DNA from: Phoenix dactylifera
Lineage: Eukaryota > Streptophyta > Magnoliopsida > Arecales > Arecaceae
NCBI RefSeq assembly: GCF_009389715.1
Contig: NC_052400.1
Location: 22,683,174-22,747,173, forward strand
Direction: 5' to 3'
Length of the DNA stretch: 64,000 nucleotides
The notes under the pieces were generated by a model that saw nothing but the letters and a program-made list of their open reading frames with translations, was not told the origin of the DNA and ran no database searches. Shown in pieces: positions 48,756-61,809 of the stretch. The translations under genes and the position numbers were made by a program. Every line of letters starts with the position of its first letter. Positions within the stretch are counted from its first letter, which is position 1.

Positions 48756-49978
48756 AGTATGATGAACTGAGAAATTATGTAATAAATAAATAGAAAATAA
48801 TGTGATCCCTATGATGTTGTTTTAGGTGATTAAGGATTTATCACCAGGACTTGAGAAATTTGGAAAGCGAATTACTGTAAGTAGCCTGTTCTTAATCTTA
48901 TACTTTATGAATCATGGTGACTCGTCTTAATCTTGTTGTGGAACATGTAAGTAAGTAACTTGCTTTAATCTTATTATGGATTATGGATGTGAGTAGCCTG
49001 CTTTAGTCTTATAGTTTATGGTTATGCATACATCATGTTTATGCAGATTTTAAAGTATTATGCAAGCAAGTTGATTTGTGTGTAAGATGGATTTTGATAC
49101 TATAATTACACTTAATATAGTAATTGTGGTATAAGTATAAGATATGATGAATTGTATCTAGCTATGTGTACTACTTGCAAGAGATACTTATGGGCTCTTG
49201 ATGCTACGAGCTCAATGCAACTGAGCTGGCCTCACCAAAAAAGAATGACTGAGCCGGCCCCGCTAGTGGCCGATAATAACTGAGCTGGCCCCGCCAGTGG
49301 CCGATAATGACTTCGCCGTAGCATCCGAGAGGTACTACTTGCAAAAGGTACTACTTATGGGCTCTTAGATGCTACTGACCGAATGCAACTGAGCTGGCCT
49401 TACCAGTGGCCAAGAATGACTGAGCCGGCCTCGCCAGTGGCCGATAATAACTGAGCTGGCCCTGCCAGTGGCCGATAATGACTTCACAGTAGCATCCGAG
49501 AGCGTAAACCACGACATGCTAGTATACGGTTTTACGTTGTATTTTCACTGATATAAAATACCAGTACAAATATTATATCATGATGAATTGTTAAGTAATG
49601 TACATGTTAGCTTCTCAAACCCTGTTTAAACATGTTTAGCATTATAGTTGATTCGATAAGATTATGCAGGATTACTTACTGAGCTGTGTAGCTCATACCA
49701 TTTTATTTATATTTTCTTTCAAATCATCGCCAGTGATAGCAGTCAGAGACATTTTAGCTTCTTTCTTTTTAGGATAAAACATACATACTTTTGTGTACAT
49801 AAACTATATAGAAGCTCTGTATTTTGTACCAACCAGCAAGTTGTACTGAAAATGCTTTAATATATGAAAGTTTGACTAGTTTGACTATCCTGTTACCTAT
49901 GCATGAGGCTTTGGGCTATTGTGAGCGATAGTCGGTAATAGCACGGCCGTGTCACAGAACCGGATCCGAAGCGTGACA
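48756..49978 (+). mobile_element. Inverted LTR copy (right arm)
   Basis: Ends GAAGCGTGACA at 49978 on the plus strand. The last about 1.1 kb is the reverse complement of 46625-48250 with substitutions and deletions: the same ACGGCCGTGTCAC block, the same TTTGACTAGTTTGACTA, and the same GCCAGTGGCCGATAATGACT repeats (49220-49500). Its 5' part is missing, and it abuts LINE sequence directly. Confidence 0.75.
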
Positions 49979-52900
49979 ACTCCATACCCTAACATCTGGA
50001 CTTGCTGATTCGGGGATGGGAAGGGCTCGTATCCGCTCTACAAGATGCTCCTCGAATAACTGACTTAATCTGTCATCATCCCACTCTGCCTCCCTCGGTC
50101 TCAAGAGGTCGCACATCCGAAGCCCCGCAACTCCCTCGCCACTAATCATTGTCGGCCACAGTCTCAATGGGAATGCATCCACCCATGGGTCCATCACATC
50201 AATGCTCCGTTCACCACCGATCAGCCATCTAGAATGCGCCAAAGCCATAGGCAGATACCTCCCAATCGCCCGCCACATGAAGGAGCACCTCCGGCTGCCC
50301 GCCACCTAGCCAACTGAGCTTGCCCGACCATATCTACTATCATGACCTGACTCCAAAGGCTGTGCGGCTCCAGAACAATCTGCACCGCCCACCGTGCCAG
50401 GAGTACCTCGCGCCTCGCCAGTAGTGACTGCACTCCCAAACCACCCTCGCTCAGTGGCAAACAGACTCTCTCTCAGGCCACCAGATGTACCCCGTGGCCT
50501 TCCTCAAGGGAACCCCTTAGGAAGCTCCGCATGAGCCGCTCAATCCCGGCCAGCACTATCTTCGGCACAATAGTATGGGCCATAAAATAAATAGGCATAC
50601 AACAAAGGACTGACCTGACCAGTGCAATCTACCCATCATAGAGAGCGATGATGCCCTCCAACCCTCAAGTCTGCTCTGCACCCTCTGCACCAAAGTAGAA
50701 CACTGCCACCCGCAACCTCCGGCCTGTGAGTGGAACCCCAAGGTAGTCCAGCGCCCCCTCCTGCTCCTGCATCCCCAGGATCGCCCTGATCTCCCATTGC
50801 ACCCTCCGCTCTGTACTCGGACTGAAGTGTAAGGATGACTTTTGGAGATTGATTCTCTGTCCGGATGCTTCACAGTACTCTGTCAACACACTCTGGAGGG
50901 CCCTTGCGTCCCTTGCTCTCGCCCTAGCTAGCAACAGGCAGTCATCTGCAAAAAGTAAATAAGAGATAGGACAGGCACCGGGGGCTGGACTGTAGGCCGC
51001 CAACTTTCGGTTCTCACAGGCTACATGCAAAGCACAAGAAAATACATCAGAGCAAATGATGAATAAGTATAAGGACAGAGGACATCCCTGGCGAAGCCCC
51101 ATAGTCGCTCGAAAAAAGGACGATGGTGTGCCGTTGATCAGAATGGACAAGCTAGGTCCCTGCACAGCCTATAACCCAATCGATCCAGACTTGATGAAAA
51201 CCAAAACTCTCCAGTGCCCGCCTGAGGAAGTCCCAAGGGATCCGATCATAAGCCCGCTCCATGTCCAATTTCATTGTCATCAAACATCGCCTCCTCGTGG
51301 CTCGCTGTAAGCCTCTCATCATCTCTTGAGCCAGCAAGATGTTGTCTGATATACTCCTCCCTCCCACGAAAGCTCCCTACTCATGGCTGATGATGCTAGG
51401 CAACAAATCCTTCATTCTCCCCACCATGAGCCTTGCCACTACTTTATACAAAGTGGTACACAAGCTAATAGGCCTGTAGTGGCTCGGCTCCGAAGCATCC
51501 TGACGCTTCGGTATCAATGTGATGTAAGTGGCCTTCCAGTCATCTACCATCACTGCCCAACTGAAGTATAACTGTATTGCCTCCACCACGGCTCCCTGGA
51601 TGATACTCCAATACTGCCGAAAAAAGAAGGGTGGAAATCCATCCGATCCCGGGGCCTTATCCTCTGCTAAGGCCCATACCGCCTCCTGCACCTCCCTATC
51701 CGACACTAGTAGAATCAATGCTACATTATCTGCCTCTTCAATTCTGACTGCAGGGCTGGAGAGCTGACCAGTCACATAGGGCTCCCTTCCTCCGTCCACC
51801 TGGATCTGAAAAAGTCAAACAATACTTGTCTCACTGCAGAATCCTCCACCTGCTGGCCCGCCCCAACTCTCAATGATCGTATCATATTCCTTTGCCTCCT
51901 AATGACCGTCGATCGGTGGAAGAAGCTGGTATTTCGGTCTCCCTCCTGGATCCACTGTACCCTCGACTTCTGTCTCCAAAATATCTCCTGCTGGCGCAAC
52001 AGCAAATGGTGGAAAGCCAAAGAACGTCGTAGGTTCGCCATATCAGCCTCCTTAAGCTCCCCATCTTGGTCCTCCCTCCCTTGGAGCTCCATAATCGAAG
52101 CCTCCACCTCCTCTAATCTTCGAAAGATGTTGCCCACAACCTTCCGATTCCACCTGCGAAGACGACGTTTTGTGAGCTCCACCCTGCGCGACACCCTCTA
52201 CATAGCATCACCCCGAACTGGCATGCTCCAAGCCTCCCTGACTACTTTCCAAGATTGGGGATATGACAGCTACAGCTTCTCAAATCGGAATGGACTATGA
52301 TGACTGGAACTCGAAATTGTGGAGATCAAAAGAAGACAGTGATCAAAGGCAATCTGAGCAAGATAACTGACCTGATAGGATGGGTATCGCTGAATCCAAT
52401 TCGGAGATGTAATGGCCCCGTCAAGCCGCTCCCACACCCTAGCTCACCCAGTCTATTTGTTGCACTAGATCAATTGCGGTCCAGAGAAGCCGAGGTCCGC
52501 CAGTCCAGTTGTAGCCAAAAACTTCCGAAACTCTCTCCTGTCCACTGAATCAGAATAGGCCCTACCTTCCCTTTTCTCATTAGGACTTTGAATGCAATTA
52601 AAATCGCCGACCACCATAGTCGGCACCCCCTGGGTCAACAGGCTAGTCAACTCGCCCCAAAGAACTCTCCTTGTTTGGTAGTCAGTGCTAGCATATATCC
52701 CACACAGTACCCATGGAGCTTCATTTGGTTCCGATATAACCATCAAAACCTGCTGAGAGCAATTACAAAAGACATCTACAGAAGCCATCCCCCGCTTCCA
52801 CAACATCAAGGCCTGCCAAAACTTCCTCTGTCTCACCTCCACAAGTTGTCAGGAACCAATGGTTAGGGCATCAACCTCCACCTTCGCCCGAGCAAACCCT

Positions 52901-53607
52901 ATCCGCCGCCGCTTGCTGGAGATGTTGTCTAGCTCCAACTGTCGCCCCGCCTCCGCGACTATCGCCAGGATCATCTCCCTATCCCACTACTCTAGTGGGA
53001 GCCCCGATAGCCGGACCCAAACCACCGTCCGGCTCATAGTGTGGATGTTCGAGATGAAATGGGGCATCCATTTTTCCATCGCCAGTAGCTGACAAGCCAC
53101 CAGCCACGGGCCAACCTCCATCACCGCCGCCCTATCCTCTCCCGACTTGAATCGTAGTGTCATAAAGCCCTCTGCTATTGGAAGAGCTTCCACCGGCTGC
53201 TTCAGCTTGCTTCGGCCTTTGAGATCATGCGCCACCAGCTCCGCCGGGACGCGCCGCCCCAAAATTCTAGCAATGACGGTCGTCCCCTCCCACTCAGCCC
53301 GCACCTAATCCACCCGCTTCGCTGGCAGCCTCACCACCCGAGGAAAGCGGCGCTCCAATGCTGCTAGCTCTGCCTCGGTAGCCTGAAGATAGGGCGTCTC
53401 GGGGCGTCGCTGGCCTTCCTGCGCCACCGCAGACCACCGGGGGGTGGTCTCGACCATTCCCGACAGTGGAGCCACTGGTGGACCCCCGTCAGTTCCGCCT
53501 GGCTCGCAGGTCTTAGGAGCAGCCATGGGCTGCCCGCAAGGTGTTCGTCGAAATGCCTGCTCTCCGCTCTCCTCTCCCTTCTCTGCCATGGGTAGCACAA
53601 AAGGACC
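49979..53607 (-). mobile_element. LINE, 5' portion (DUF4283-type gag, endonuclease remnant, reverse transcriptase)
   Basis: Reading minus from 53607: a start region (MAEKGEESGEQAF), a TAG stop at about 53304, then a DUF4283-like RNA-binding domain (GFMTLRFKSGEDRAAVMEVG, WVRLSGLPLE; 53300-52987). The zinc knuckle and N-terminal half of the endonuclease are missing. The endonuclease end follows (WVLCGIYAS, VVGDFNCIQS; 52740-52590), then a coiled linker (52190-51800). Reverse transcriptase spans about 51750-50560 (KAPGSDGFPPFFFR, YRPISLC, KLDMERAYDRIPW, YLLFADDCLLL, DYLGVPLTGRRL), then its C-terminal region (FMWRAIGRYLP, ERSIDVMDPW; 50290-50180), cut at 49979. Multiple stops; dead. L1-type by domain order. 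Confidence 0.9.
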
Positions 53608-53622
53608 ACTATCAATCCTTTT
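53608..53622. repeat. Target-site duplication, right half, of the split LINE
   Basis: ACTATCAATCCTTTT, identical to 41277-41291; the neighbouring bases differ (C versus A before it), giving a clean 15-bp duplication at the LINE 5' end. Confidence 0.9.
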
Positions 53623-55478
53623 CCCTTGATAAAAATGAAAGAATGAATATATATCATTTTATTATTTATACATATATTTTATTTACAAGCTCTCAAGAAA
53701 TAGATAATTCATGATTATCTTTTATATTTGTTGCAATTAAAGAGTAATGGTTGATGTAGAAAATTTATAAAATCTATTAACATTTTTACATTGCCAATAT
53801 CATTATTAAATTTATCAAAGTTATATATGTAAAAAATTAATATTTTATTTTAATGCAAATCTAGTTAGACTAGTGACTTGAACCCTTGACCAGGTCGGTC
53901 TCCATGAGGGTTTAGGAACTATACCCATGCATCATTTGCAATCTAGATAGATAATGCCGGTTTATTCTCATCATGTGCAGTCACTTATGTTGGTTTTCAT
54001 TATTGAATTCCACCCAAGATCCAATTTATATCCAAAAAAATCAGACTTATATCCATATTCGGATAAAAAATATGAATATAACTAACATTCAACTTGTATC
54101 TATAGCTGGATCAGATATTAATATATCCATATTTGTATCCATATTTTTTTCAGCGAATATAAATGTAGATACAGACATTAAACGGACACAGATATGGATA
54201 ACATCTGTTTTCACCCTACTGAGGGACCTTTCAATTCTAGAATTTCTACAAGATTTCTAAGTAGAAGATAGCGAACCAGACAAACCTTTTATAGATAACC
54301 TGTTTTTAAAGAATTTCAACAATCCTCTAGTATGGTGGCACCTAGAGAACTAGTGAACCCCATTTTCCTCTGGCCTTGCAGAGATCACAATTAGAGGAAA
54401 ATTCCTAGTGCCTATTCAAGAGATTCTCAGCAATCAATAATTTATCATTAACAGCCAGACAATTGAAATTTTTAACCTTAAGAGAAATAACAGATGTCTA
54501 AATCGAAGAGAATTCCTTCTTGACCAGACTATCAAAGTTTAGAAATCTGTAGTAAGAATTGACAGTGAAAGATCCATCGGAAGACCATCTCTAATGAGCT
54601 TTATCCAGATGAAGAAGGGTTGAATTGTGAAAGAGAAGATAACAAATCAGAGAGCGTTGCAAAATTAAGTAATCACCAATTGTCCTTCAAAAGAAAAGAT
54701 GCAAATGAGAAACACCATTAGACCATTGAACAGGAGGAGACACAGTAGCATATTCATCCAGAGTGATGGAAAACAGATCAGGATAAAGATCAGATAAAGG
54801 GAATTGAGATTAGAATAATTTTTTGGCAGGCCTGAATTTTACAATCTTCAAAAAAACATCCTTCCTGTAATAGAACAACAGGGAGATTTCTTGACCTAAA
54901 CCGTTGCCTAATTCCTTTGGTCCACCTATGCCTTTGTAGGCCAACCATAATTAGTCTTACATCACAATTTCAACTTCAGTGCAAACAGAAAGAAGCACAC
55001 TGCTATAATAACAACCACAATTACCAAAGTACCATGTCCACCTTTCTAGAGTAAAATGAAAAGGAATTTATATTCTTCTAAAAAGGATGTGTTGTCAAAG
55101 GATACATTAGATGTCAGCCAAATACAAACATTTTGAACTATGTCCTCATTAAAATGATAGCTGCAGTCAGTACACAAAACAAAGCTCAAAGCACAAGGGA
55201 GAAGAAAGTAAGCATCATCACAACAATTAAAAAAAATAATCATTAGGACAAAAGTCACCTGAATGCAGATATAAACATCTTCCGTATGTGAATATACACA
55301 CAGAGAGAATGTCCGACATTAAGACATTAAGGGGCCCAAAAATGATGAAGAAAATCATGCATGCATCCCATCAGTACATAAAGAGTTACAACATTCATGC
55401 TTCATTGCAAGCATGCAAATATATGCCAACACTAAAAACTAGTATAGAAAGATCAAGTAGAAATCAAAGTAAACTTGC
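53623..55478. other. No recognised exon
   Basis: AT-rich. Includes the 54870-54990 member of the repeat at 39195. If the gene to the right is complete, its later exons should lie here or left of 41277; I found none. Confidence 0.45.
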
Positions 55479-58400
55479 CTTAGGTGCACTTTCCCGAATT
55501 TCATCAACCAACCACCTATTTTTTTTAGTTGTGCGAAGGTGTTATACAATGCAAATATAAGTATCTCTACCGAACATAAACTAGTCATAATCTTGTGATA
55601 ACTTGGATTTATTATGAATATATGACAGGCCAGACAAATGTGAAAAAACATGATAGGACCAGTTTTTATTTGTTTTCAGTTGTTAGATACGTGAACTGGG
55701 GCTACCCTCAATGGTCAAACCCCTCTGCTTAACAACCAGAGGTTCTAGGTTCAATTCTTGGGTGGTGCACACCCAAGCATTAGGACATTGGTAATTATAA
55801 TGCAGGTGGGCCTCCTTTCTCTCTCGAAAAAAAAGTTGTTACATATGCATAGTAACTTGTAGTACTGATGAAAGCATAATAATTTAGCGCACACAAGTTC
55901 ATCATCACAAATGCCAATACCCAACTTATTTGGATCCAGCGTACAAGCCTATAGCTTTTCAGATCTGGGGGTGTCTCAACATCATCACTTGGTTCACATG
56001 CTAGCTAATCTAGCTTATATATGTGCCTCATGTAAATGATTGATGAGATATCTTGCTTCCAACATGAGAAAGTTAAATTCAGAAGCAATATGGCCAAACT
56101 GCACTAAACTTATTTGATAACAGAAACTGCAAAACATATTTCATGAACAGCACAAGTTGAAACTACACAAACTAAAAATAGTACATAAGTTATTGAACTC
56201 AAGCACTGTCTTGAAAGAGCCATTTGGCAATAGATGATGATATGTGCTTGAAAGCCAGAAGCAGTTATAGCTGGGTGAGGGGGCACAAAGCAACATCCTA
56301 TAGATAGTGCAAAAAGTGACGTAGAATTTGCTTTAAGATACATTAATGCAATAGATTATTTTTGGTGCAAGGAATTGGAAGCTTTAAGAATTTGGGGAGA
56401 AGTAGAATCAAGATAGCAAAGCAAATTGATACCTAGGTCGACAATTCTGCTTCCTACACACAAGTGCAAACACAAATTAGTTATAGAAGTATATACTGAG
56501 AACTTGAGAGCACACATTTTGTGATCTGTCTACAAAAGAAGCATGATCTTACTGCATTTTTTTAAGTGACTGATGCCTTGAAAAACTACATGTTGCATCT
56601 ATGGAGCATGGCCAATTTTGTATCAACTAGCATGCATAACATTTAAAGTATTTTTAAAAGTTTCAATCAAGCCCACAACGAATCTAGTGAATATGAACCA
56701 TTCAAAATTCAGATGGCATGCTTGCTGATCCAAAAATGTACTAGTAACCAGTTTTAAGTAGGTATATGAATAGCAAACATGGATGTGTAAGAATATAGAA
56801 AATATGTCAAATTCCAAGTGAAACCTCTAATTTCTGAAATGGAACAAGGACCAATAATAACCATTTGAAGCAGTACCTATAATCAAAAGCAGGAAAGAAC
56901 CAGTGCAAGAAATTCGCTACCAAACCCACAGTAGCAATATCTGTGGTGCAAGTATCCGTCAAGTGAGTGTGTTGAACCCGGACATTAACATAATTAAGCC
57001 CTTGCATAGCTCAGAAGACAACCTACGATATTAGATAATTCTCAGTACTCAATATTGAGAGGGAGAAAAATTATTCAAAGTTTAATATCTCATAACTTCA
57101 GGAAAGTACAGTTTGGTAATTGGATCAAATTCTGCAAAAATCTGAGCATTCATAATTGTTTAATCAATAGAGGAGTACTTCATAGGTACTGTGAAATGAA
57201 TGGCCTTAAAACATGCACATAGATTAAATGAAGGAGGCCTTTGCTATTAAATAAATTGTAAAGAAGAGCACAAGAAGGCTTACCTACCAGCAACATTCAT
57301 TATTTCAGCACAAATAGATAATAAAGAAAAATATACTTTTCTCTAGTTTTTTGCAAGATAAACTTGAAAAAGGAAATGTAACCAAACGGACTTTCTCTGG
57401 TGGCTCCCCAAGCTCTTTCACAAATACACTTCGCACTTGATCACAAGAGGAAACTGGACATCTCTTCAGCATTGAGGCCCTCATTGTTTGTACATATTCT
57501 TGAGGAACTACATATTCCTATAACAAAGTAAATTATCCATTAAAAAGATAAAAATGAAATGGATAAAAACAAGTATCAAAGAACAATAGCTACATTTTAA
57601 CTGAGATTTTCTCCTAACTAATTGTACTTTTTTTATTTGTTTTAGTGAAAAGCTAACAGCATAAGATAAAAACAAACTATATATTATTATTAAAAAGTAA
57701 AATTTTCCATTTAAAGAAAAAGATTGATGGTTAATTAAATTTTCAATGAAAATTTCCTACATTTGAAATGAAGTATTCCTCTAAATAATTGTACAATTCT
57801 TTTAGTAAAAAGCCAACAGCATAAAAACATAAAGGCACCGCATATCTCTAACTCCAAAAGGATATTATAAAATGCCGCATAAGGTGGTCGTGGATTTTTC
57901 TGTTTTTTGGGTGGGGGATGGGTGGTATGACTCCAGGCCCATGCCTATAGATAATCAAAAGAACCTCTTTCAAAGAGCAAGAAGAAGTGTAAAAGGTGCA
58001 ACTACCCTATAAAACAACCCAAGATGGTCTTCATCCTCATCCAGAAACTAATGAAATTATCTGATTTATAAAATGATTTTCTGATTACTCCCAGAATTTT
58101 GCATCTGAAGTTTATCCAAACTTCATAAAAATTACAATTTTATGAAACTTTGTGGTGACTTCTAGAAATACAAAAAACGTCATGAAAATCTTTCAGTATC
58201 TCCTATTCACCGAGAAGAATTTAGTAGAATCTAGTGCTCTATTCATCCACTTTTAATTGTTCAATATGTTTTTGAGTATTACTTGGCAAAATAATCCGAA
58301 ATTTGCTAATATGTTTTTACTTTTTTCAGAAAAAATTCACCTCTTTCACTTCCTTGATCATGGAAATATAACAAGAACGAAGATCAACTCTATCTTCCTA

Positions 58401-61400
58401 CCTTCATACCCACTATAGAAAATAATCATATGGAATCTCTAGCAACACTATATGGACGCCATGTGTCTTTTGTATCCTTTTCACACCTATGTAAACAACT
58501 AAATTGATTATGTGATATTATCAAAAAAAGGCAAAACTGGACCTTTGATGAATCTAACCCTTATAGTAGGAATCATGCGTTTAAAATAGCAGACCTGCTT
58601 CATATAATCCCCTTGGAAACTCATCCTGGCGCTCTCTTTCTAAGTGTTTTCCTATTTCAAAATAGTTTAGAGACCTACTTCCCTATACCCAACATGAATC
58701 AGCTCCTGCTCCAGCAGCCACTTCTAGTAAGCAAGATCTAACCTCTTCAAGATGCTGGTGTTGCTTCTGCTTTTAAAAAGTTTTTTTCATGAAAGGAGAA
58801 GATATGAAGTAGGTTTTCAAGCTTCTCCTAAAAGCAGTTTTTCTTGACTTGTTCTCCTTGTAGAAGCAATTTTCAGATATTGTTACCCAACACATTTTTT
58901 CTACGAAGCATTTTTTTGTCTTAAAAGTTACAAAAGCACTCTTTTTAGGCAACAAGAATCATGTCCTAGGTAATTATTAATCCTTATGGAAGCTTATATA
59001 ATTGAAGGAAGATAATTTCTTATAGTCCCATTAAGACATGGAGCTAAATCAACAAATATCTGTCCAGTTACTATTTCAGCATCCTCAAACTGAGTGATCA
59101 AATAATCTAAACTTTCATCCAGATTTTTTAGGTCAAGAAGGGATAATATCGACATGGAACATTGGAAGCCAATTATTGACCTAACATTTAGTTATTTATT
59201 GTTGAAATTGAATATTTTAATATAACAAAATATAAAACTAAAATATGAGATACTTGATCTTAAACTTCATACATTTTAATCATTAAGTCACATAATGGAT
59301 ATTACATCTCAAAACAAATTCAGATTAAAACTCGTAAAACAGTAGTCAATAAAAACCCCCAAAAATAAATAACTTTCCTATGCTCAACTCTTATGCATAA
59401 GATTGTTTTCAGTACTCTTAATGCTCTCTTATTTTACATGTTCTCATTCTCCCTCTTTAACGCTCAGTTTTTTGCACAATATCATTCCTAATCCGGAAAT
59501 TTTCAGTGAATATACCAAATATTTATGCAGTAAAAGGCACAGATTTTAATTTAGCCCTCCAACAGTCTAAACAAAATGATATTTGGGGAGAAAGAAGGCA
59601 CCCTGATCCAACTGATTTATTTTTTTGAGATTTCACTAGTTGACTTCTCCAGTTCCTTGGTTGTTGACCAATGAAATTCAAGGTTCATATTTTGTGACAC
59701 GAGACGGCATGTTCTTCTAGTGTTTCAAGAGGTTCATAATTTCGTGACACTTTTCATGAAATGCATTAGAAAAATTTATATTGTACAGAATAAGATGGTC
59801 TAATTTGAAACATACCAATTGACCAATTATGTTGACCAAGCTTGATGTAAATTCCTCCATTATGGAAGCATAACTCTTGAAGCCTATAAGCAAACCGATT
59901 ATGGACTTCATGCTTGGCTCTCAACCATTCATTACTTCCTTCTTTAAGCCCCCATAATGAATACTGATAGTCTGAAAAGGAAAAAAAGGCAGCAAAGCAA
60001 GGGCATTCACATTCATAGGGCATTCATGGAGAGGTGATACAAACATTTTTTCTTAATAAATATCACAAAACACTAGCATCAATTTCTAAAATTTTTTGGT
60101 GAACAATGAAAATTCACCTAGCGCAAGGCAACATATGTGGTTATACCAGATGTACAAGCAAAAGGGCTATATTGATTCTTTAAAATCATGTTTAGAATGA
60201 ATGTGGTCAGGAATGGGCTCATAAGGGTAAATATTATAACATTTAAGAACCAGTTTTGGTATTAGGGATCACATATTCAAAATAACATGTTAAATCTACA
60301 ATTCTCACTTAAACATCAACTAGCTTTTGGGAAGATTATTAGAACTATAATAGCAATGAAGCATGGCCCTAGAATTTAATTAACTGTGGCTATGAATTGA
60401 AACCTCAAAAAAGAAACCCAAAAGGATGCAGCAAATCTTACCTACTACAGCATGAGCACTACACATGGTAGTAATGCTATAGCAATCTAATCTCTCTCTC
60501 TCAAACCTACTTTAAACATCAAACAAATAGTTTAAGTCTAATAGATGCAAAGTTCAAAAATAAAAAGCAATTAAAGCATCTAAATTACTGCCACTGCAGG
60601 CACTTTCTCCTGGACAAAGATGATTCTCCATAGTGTAAGTATAAACCCTCATCTCATATCTGCTAAGAAGGTATGTCTTTTCCAATATATCTAGCATTGG
60701 CCTTGCTTAACTTATTATATATAAAAAAGGGGTTATTTCTTTTCGTGAAAAAGGGGAGGGGGGTCGTTTAGACCTCACTACATTTGAAACGGCAGAAATT
60801 TGTCGACTTCAGATGCATGAAAAATTACATGTCAGCCAAATATTGTTATTTGTATGAAGATTATCATTTGAATAATATCATAGCATCGTCACATTACTGT
60901 TAACAGCTATACAATTGAAATTAATTACAAGATTACTAAATGTACTGTTTAACTGAATAAAATATGATTGTCAAATTTTAACTATGTAAAGGCCCTATAT
61001 GATCATTATAAAAGTTTTTGGAAAGTTTTGGGTTATGTTTGTACTTATGCCAAAGAGACATAATGAAACTCATTTCTTTTCTTTTCTTTTATTTTCTAAT
61101 TTTACTTTTTATTTTATATTTATTAATTATTTCTTGTTTGGGGGGTTATTGTCATGAAGAATGTAACGTTTCCCGCACTATCATAGTTATGCTGTTACCC
61201 AATCAAAACCAGGAGAGAGAAATGTTCAAGAGTAGCAACAAAAAGACTAAATAAATTTCAAGCTCAAGAATGCTGACAAGTGAATGGGCTATAGTTTTCA
61301 GCTCATCCAATTAACTGTCCAGGTTAATTCTCATTTCAAAACAGGATTTTCAAGGAGTCCAAAAGTCATCAACGAACGTTGTGTGAGGCATGCTTCCATA

Positions 61401-61809
61401 TTCACGTGCATGAAATAAAGATCTTAGTCAAGTGTTACGGATCAGAAAATTTTCCAAAGCTTTTCGGTTTGGAAGCAGAGCCATAGATGAGCCCCCAAAA
61501 GTTGAGGGTTTCGGATAGAAGACCCTCAAACCTAAATCACGAAAAAGGAACTGAAACTTGGCATAAAGAGGTAGAAAACCCTAAAGTTTAAATCAATACG
61601 AAAAGAAAAGGGGAAAAAAGAAAAGGAAGAAGAAGAGCAGACTTACCGAAGGCCATGGTAGCAGCGGTGATGGAGTCGCGGAAGAGGCGAAGGGAAACGA
61701 TAGTGCCAATCTTGAAATTGCTTGAGGGATCGTCGGAGGTAGCGATGGCTGCGGCCCCTGCTCCGCCAAGAAGGGTGAGGGCAGCCAGCTTCGCCCCAGC
61801 ACGCCACAT
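55479..61809 (-). pseudogene. ABC1/UbiB-family atypical kinase (ADCK1-like), 5' exons, apparently damaged
   Basis: Recognised exons on the minus strand: 61647-61809 (start MWRAGAKLAALTLL; donor GTAAGT), 59816-59971 (DYQYSLWGLKEGS to NGGIYIKLGQH; donor GTATGT), 57392-57517 (EYVVPQEYVQTMRASML to ELGEPPEK; donor GTCCGT), a Val-Gln exon ending at 56877 (VQHTHLTDT to FFPAFDYR), and 55479-55515 (WLVDEIRESAPK; donor GC). Phases join correctly at exon 1/2 (G plus AC gives Asp) and at DYR/W. Known: plant ADCK1-like ABC1 proteins of mitochondria or plastids have this order. Damage: exon 2 has an extra base after GQH, so it is 156 nt where 155 would fit phase 0; the usual VAVKVQ reads VNVRVQ, replacing the nucleotide-binding Lys; the exon between 57391 and 57001 (FDPVPIASASLAQ region) is not found; later exons are absent. 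A single-base sequencing error could explain only the first. Confidence 0.75.

Noticed and set aside
57270..57310. Candidate for the missing ABC1-kinase exon (NVAGR before GTAAGC)
   Set aside because: Only about 20 bases resemble the expected exon end, there is a stop just upstream, and the conserved FDPVPIASASLAQ part is not there.
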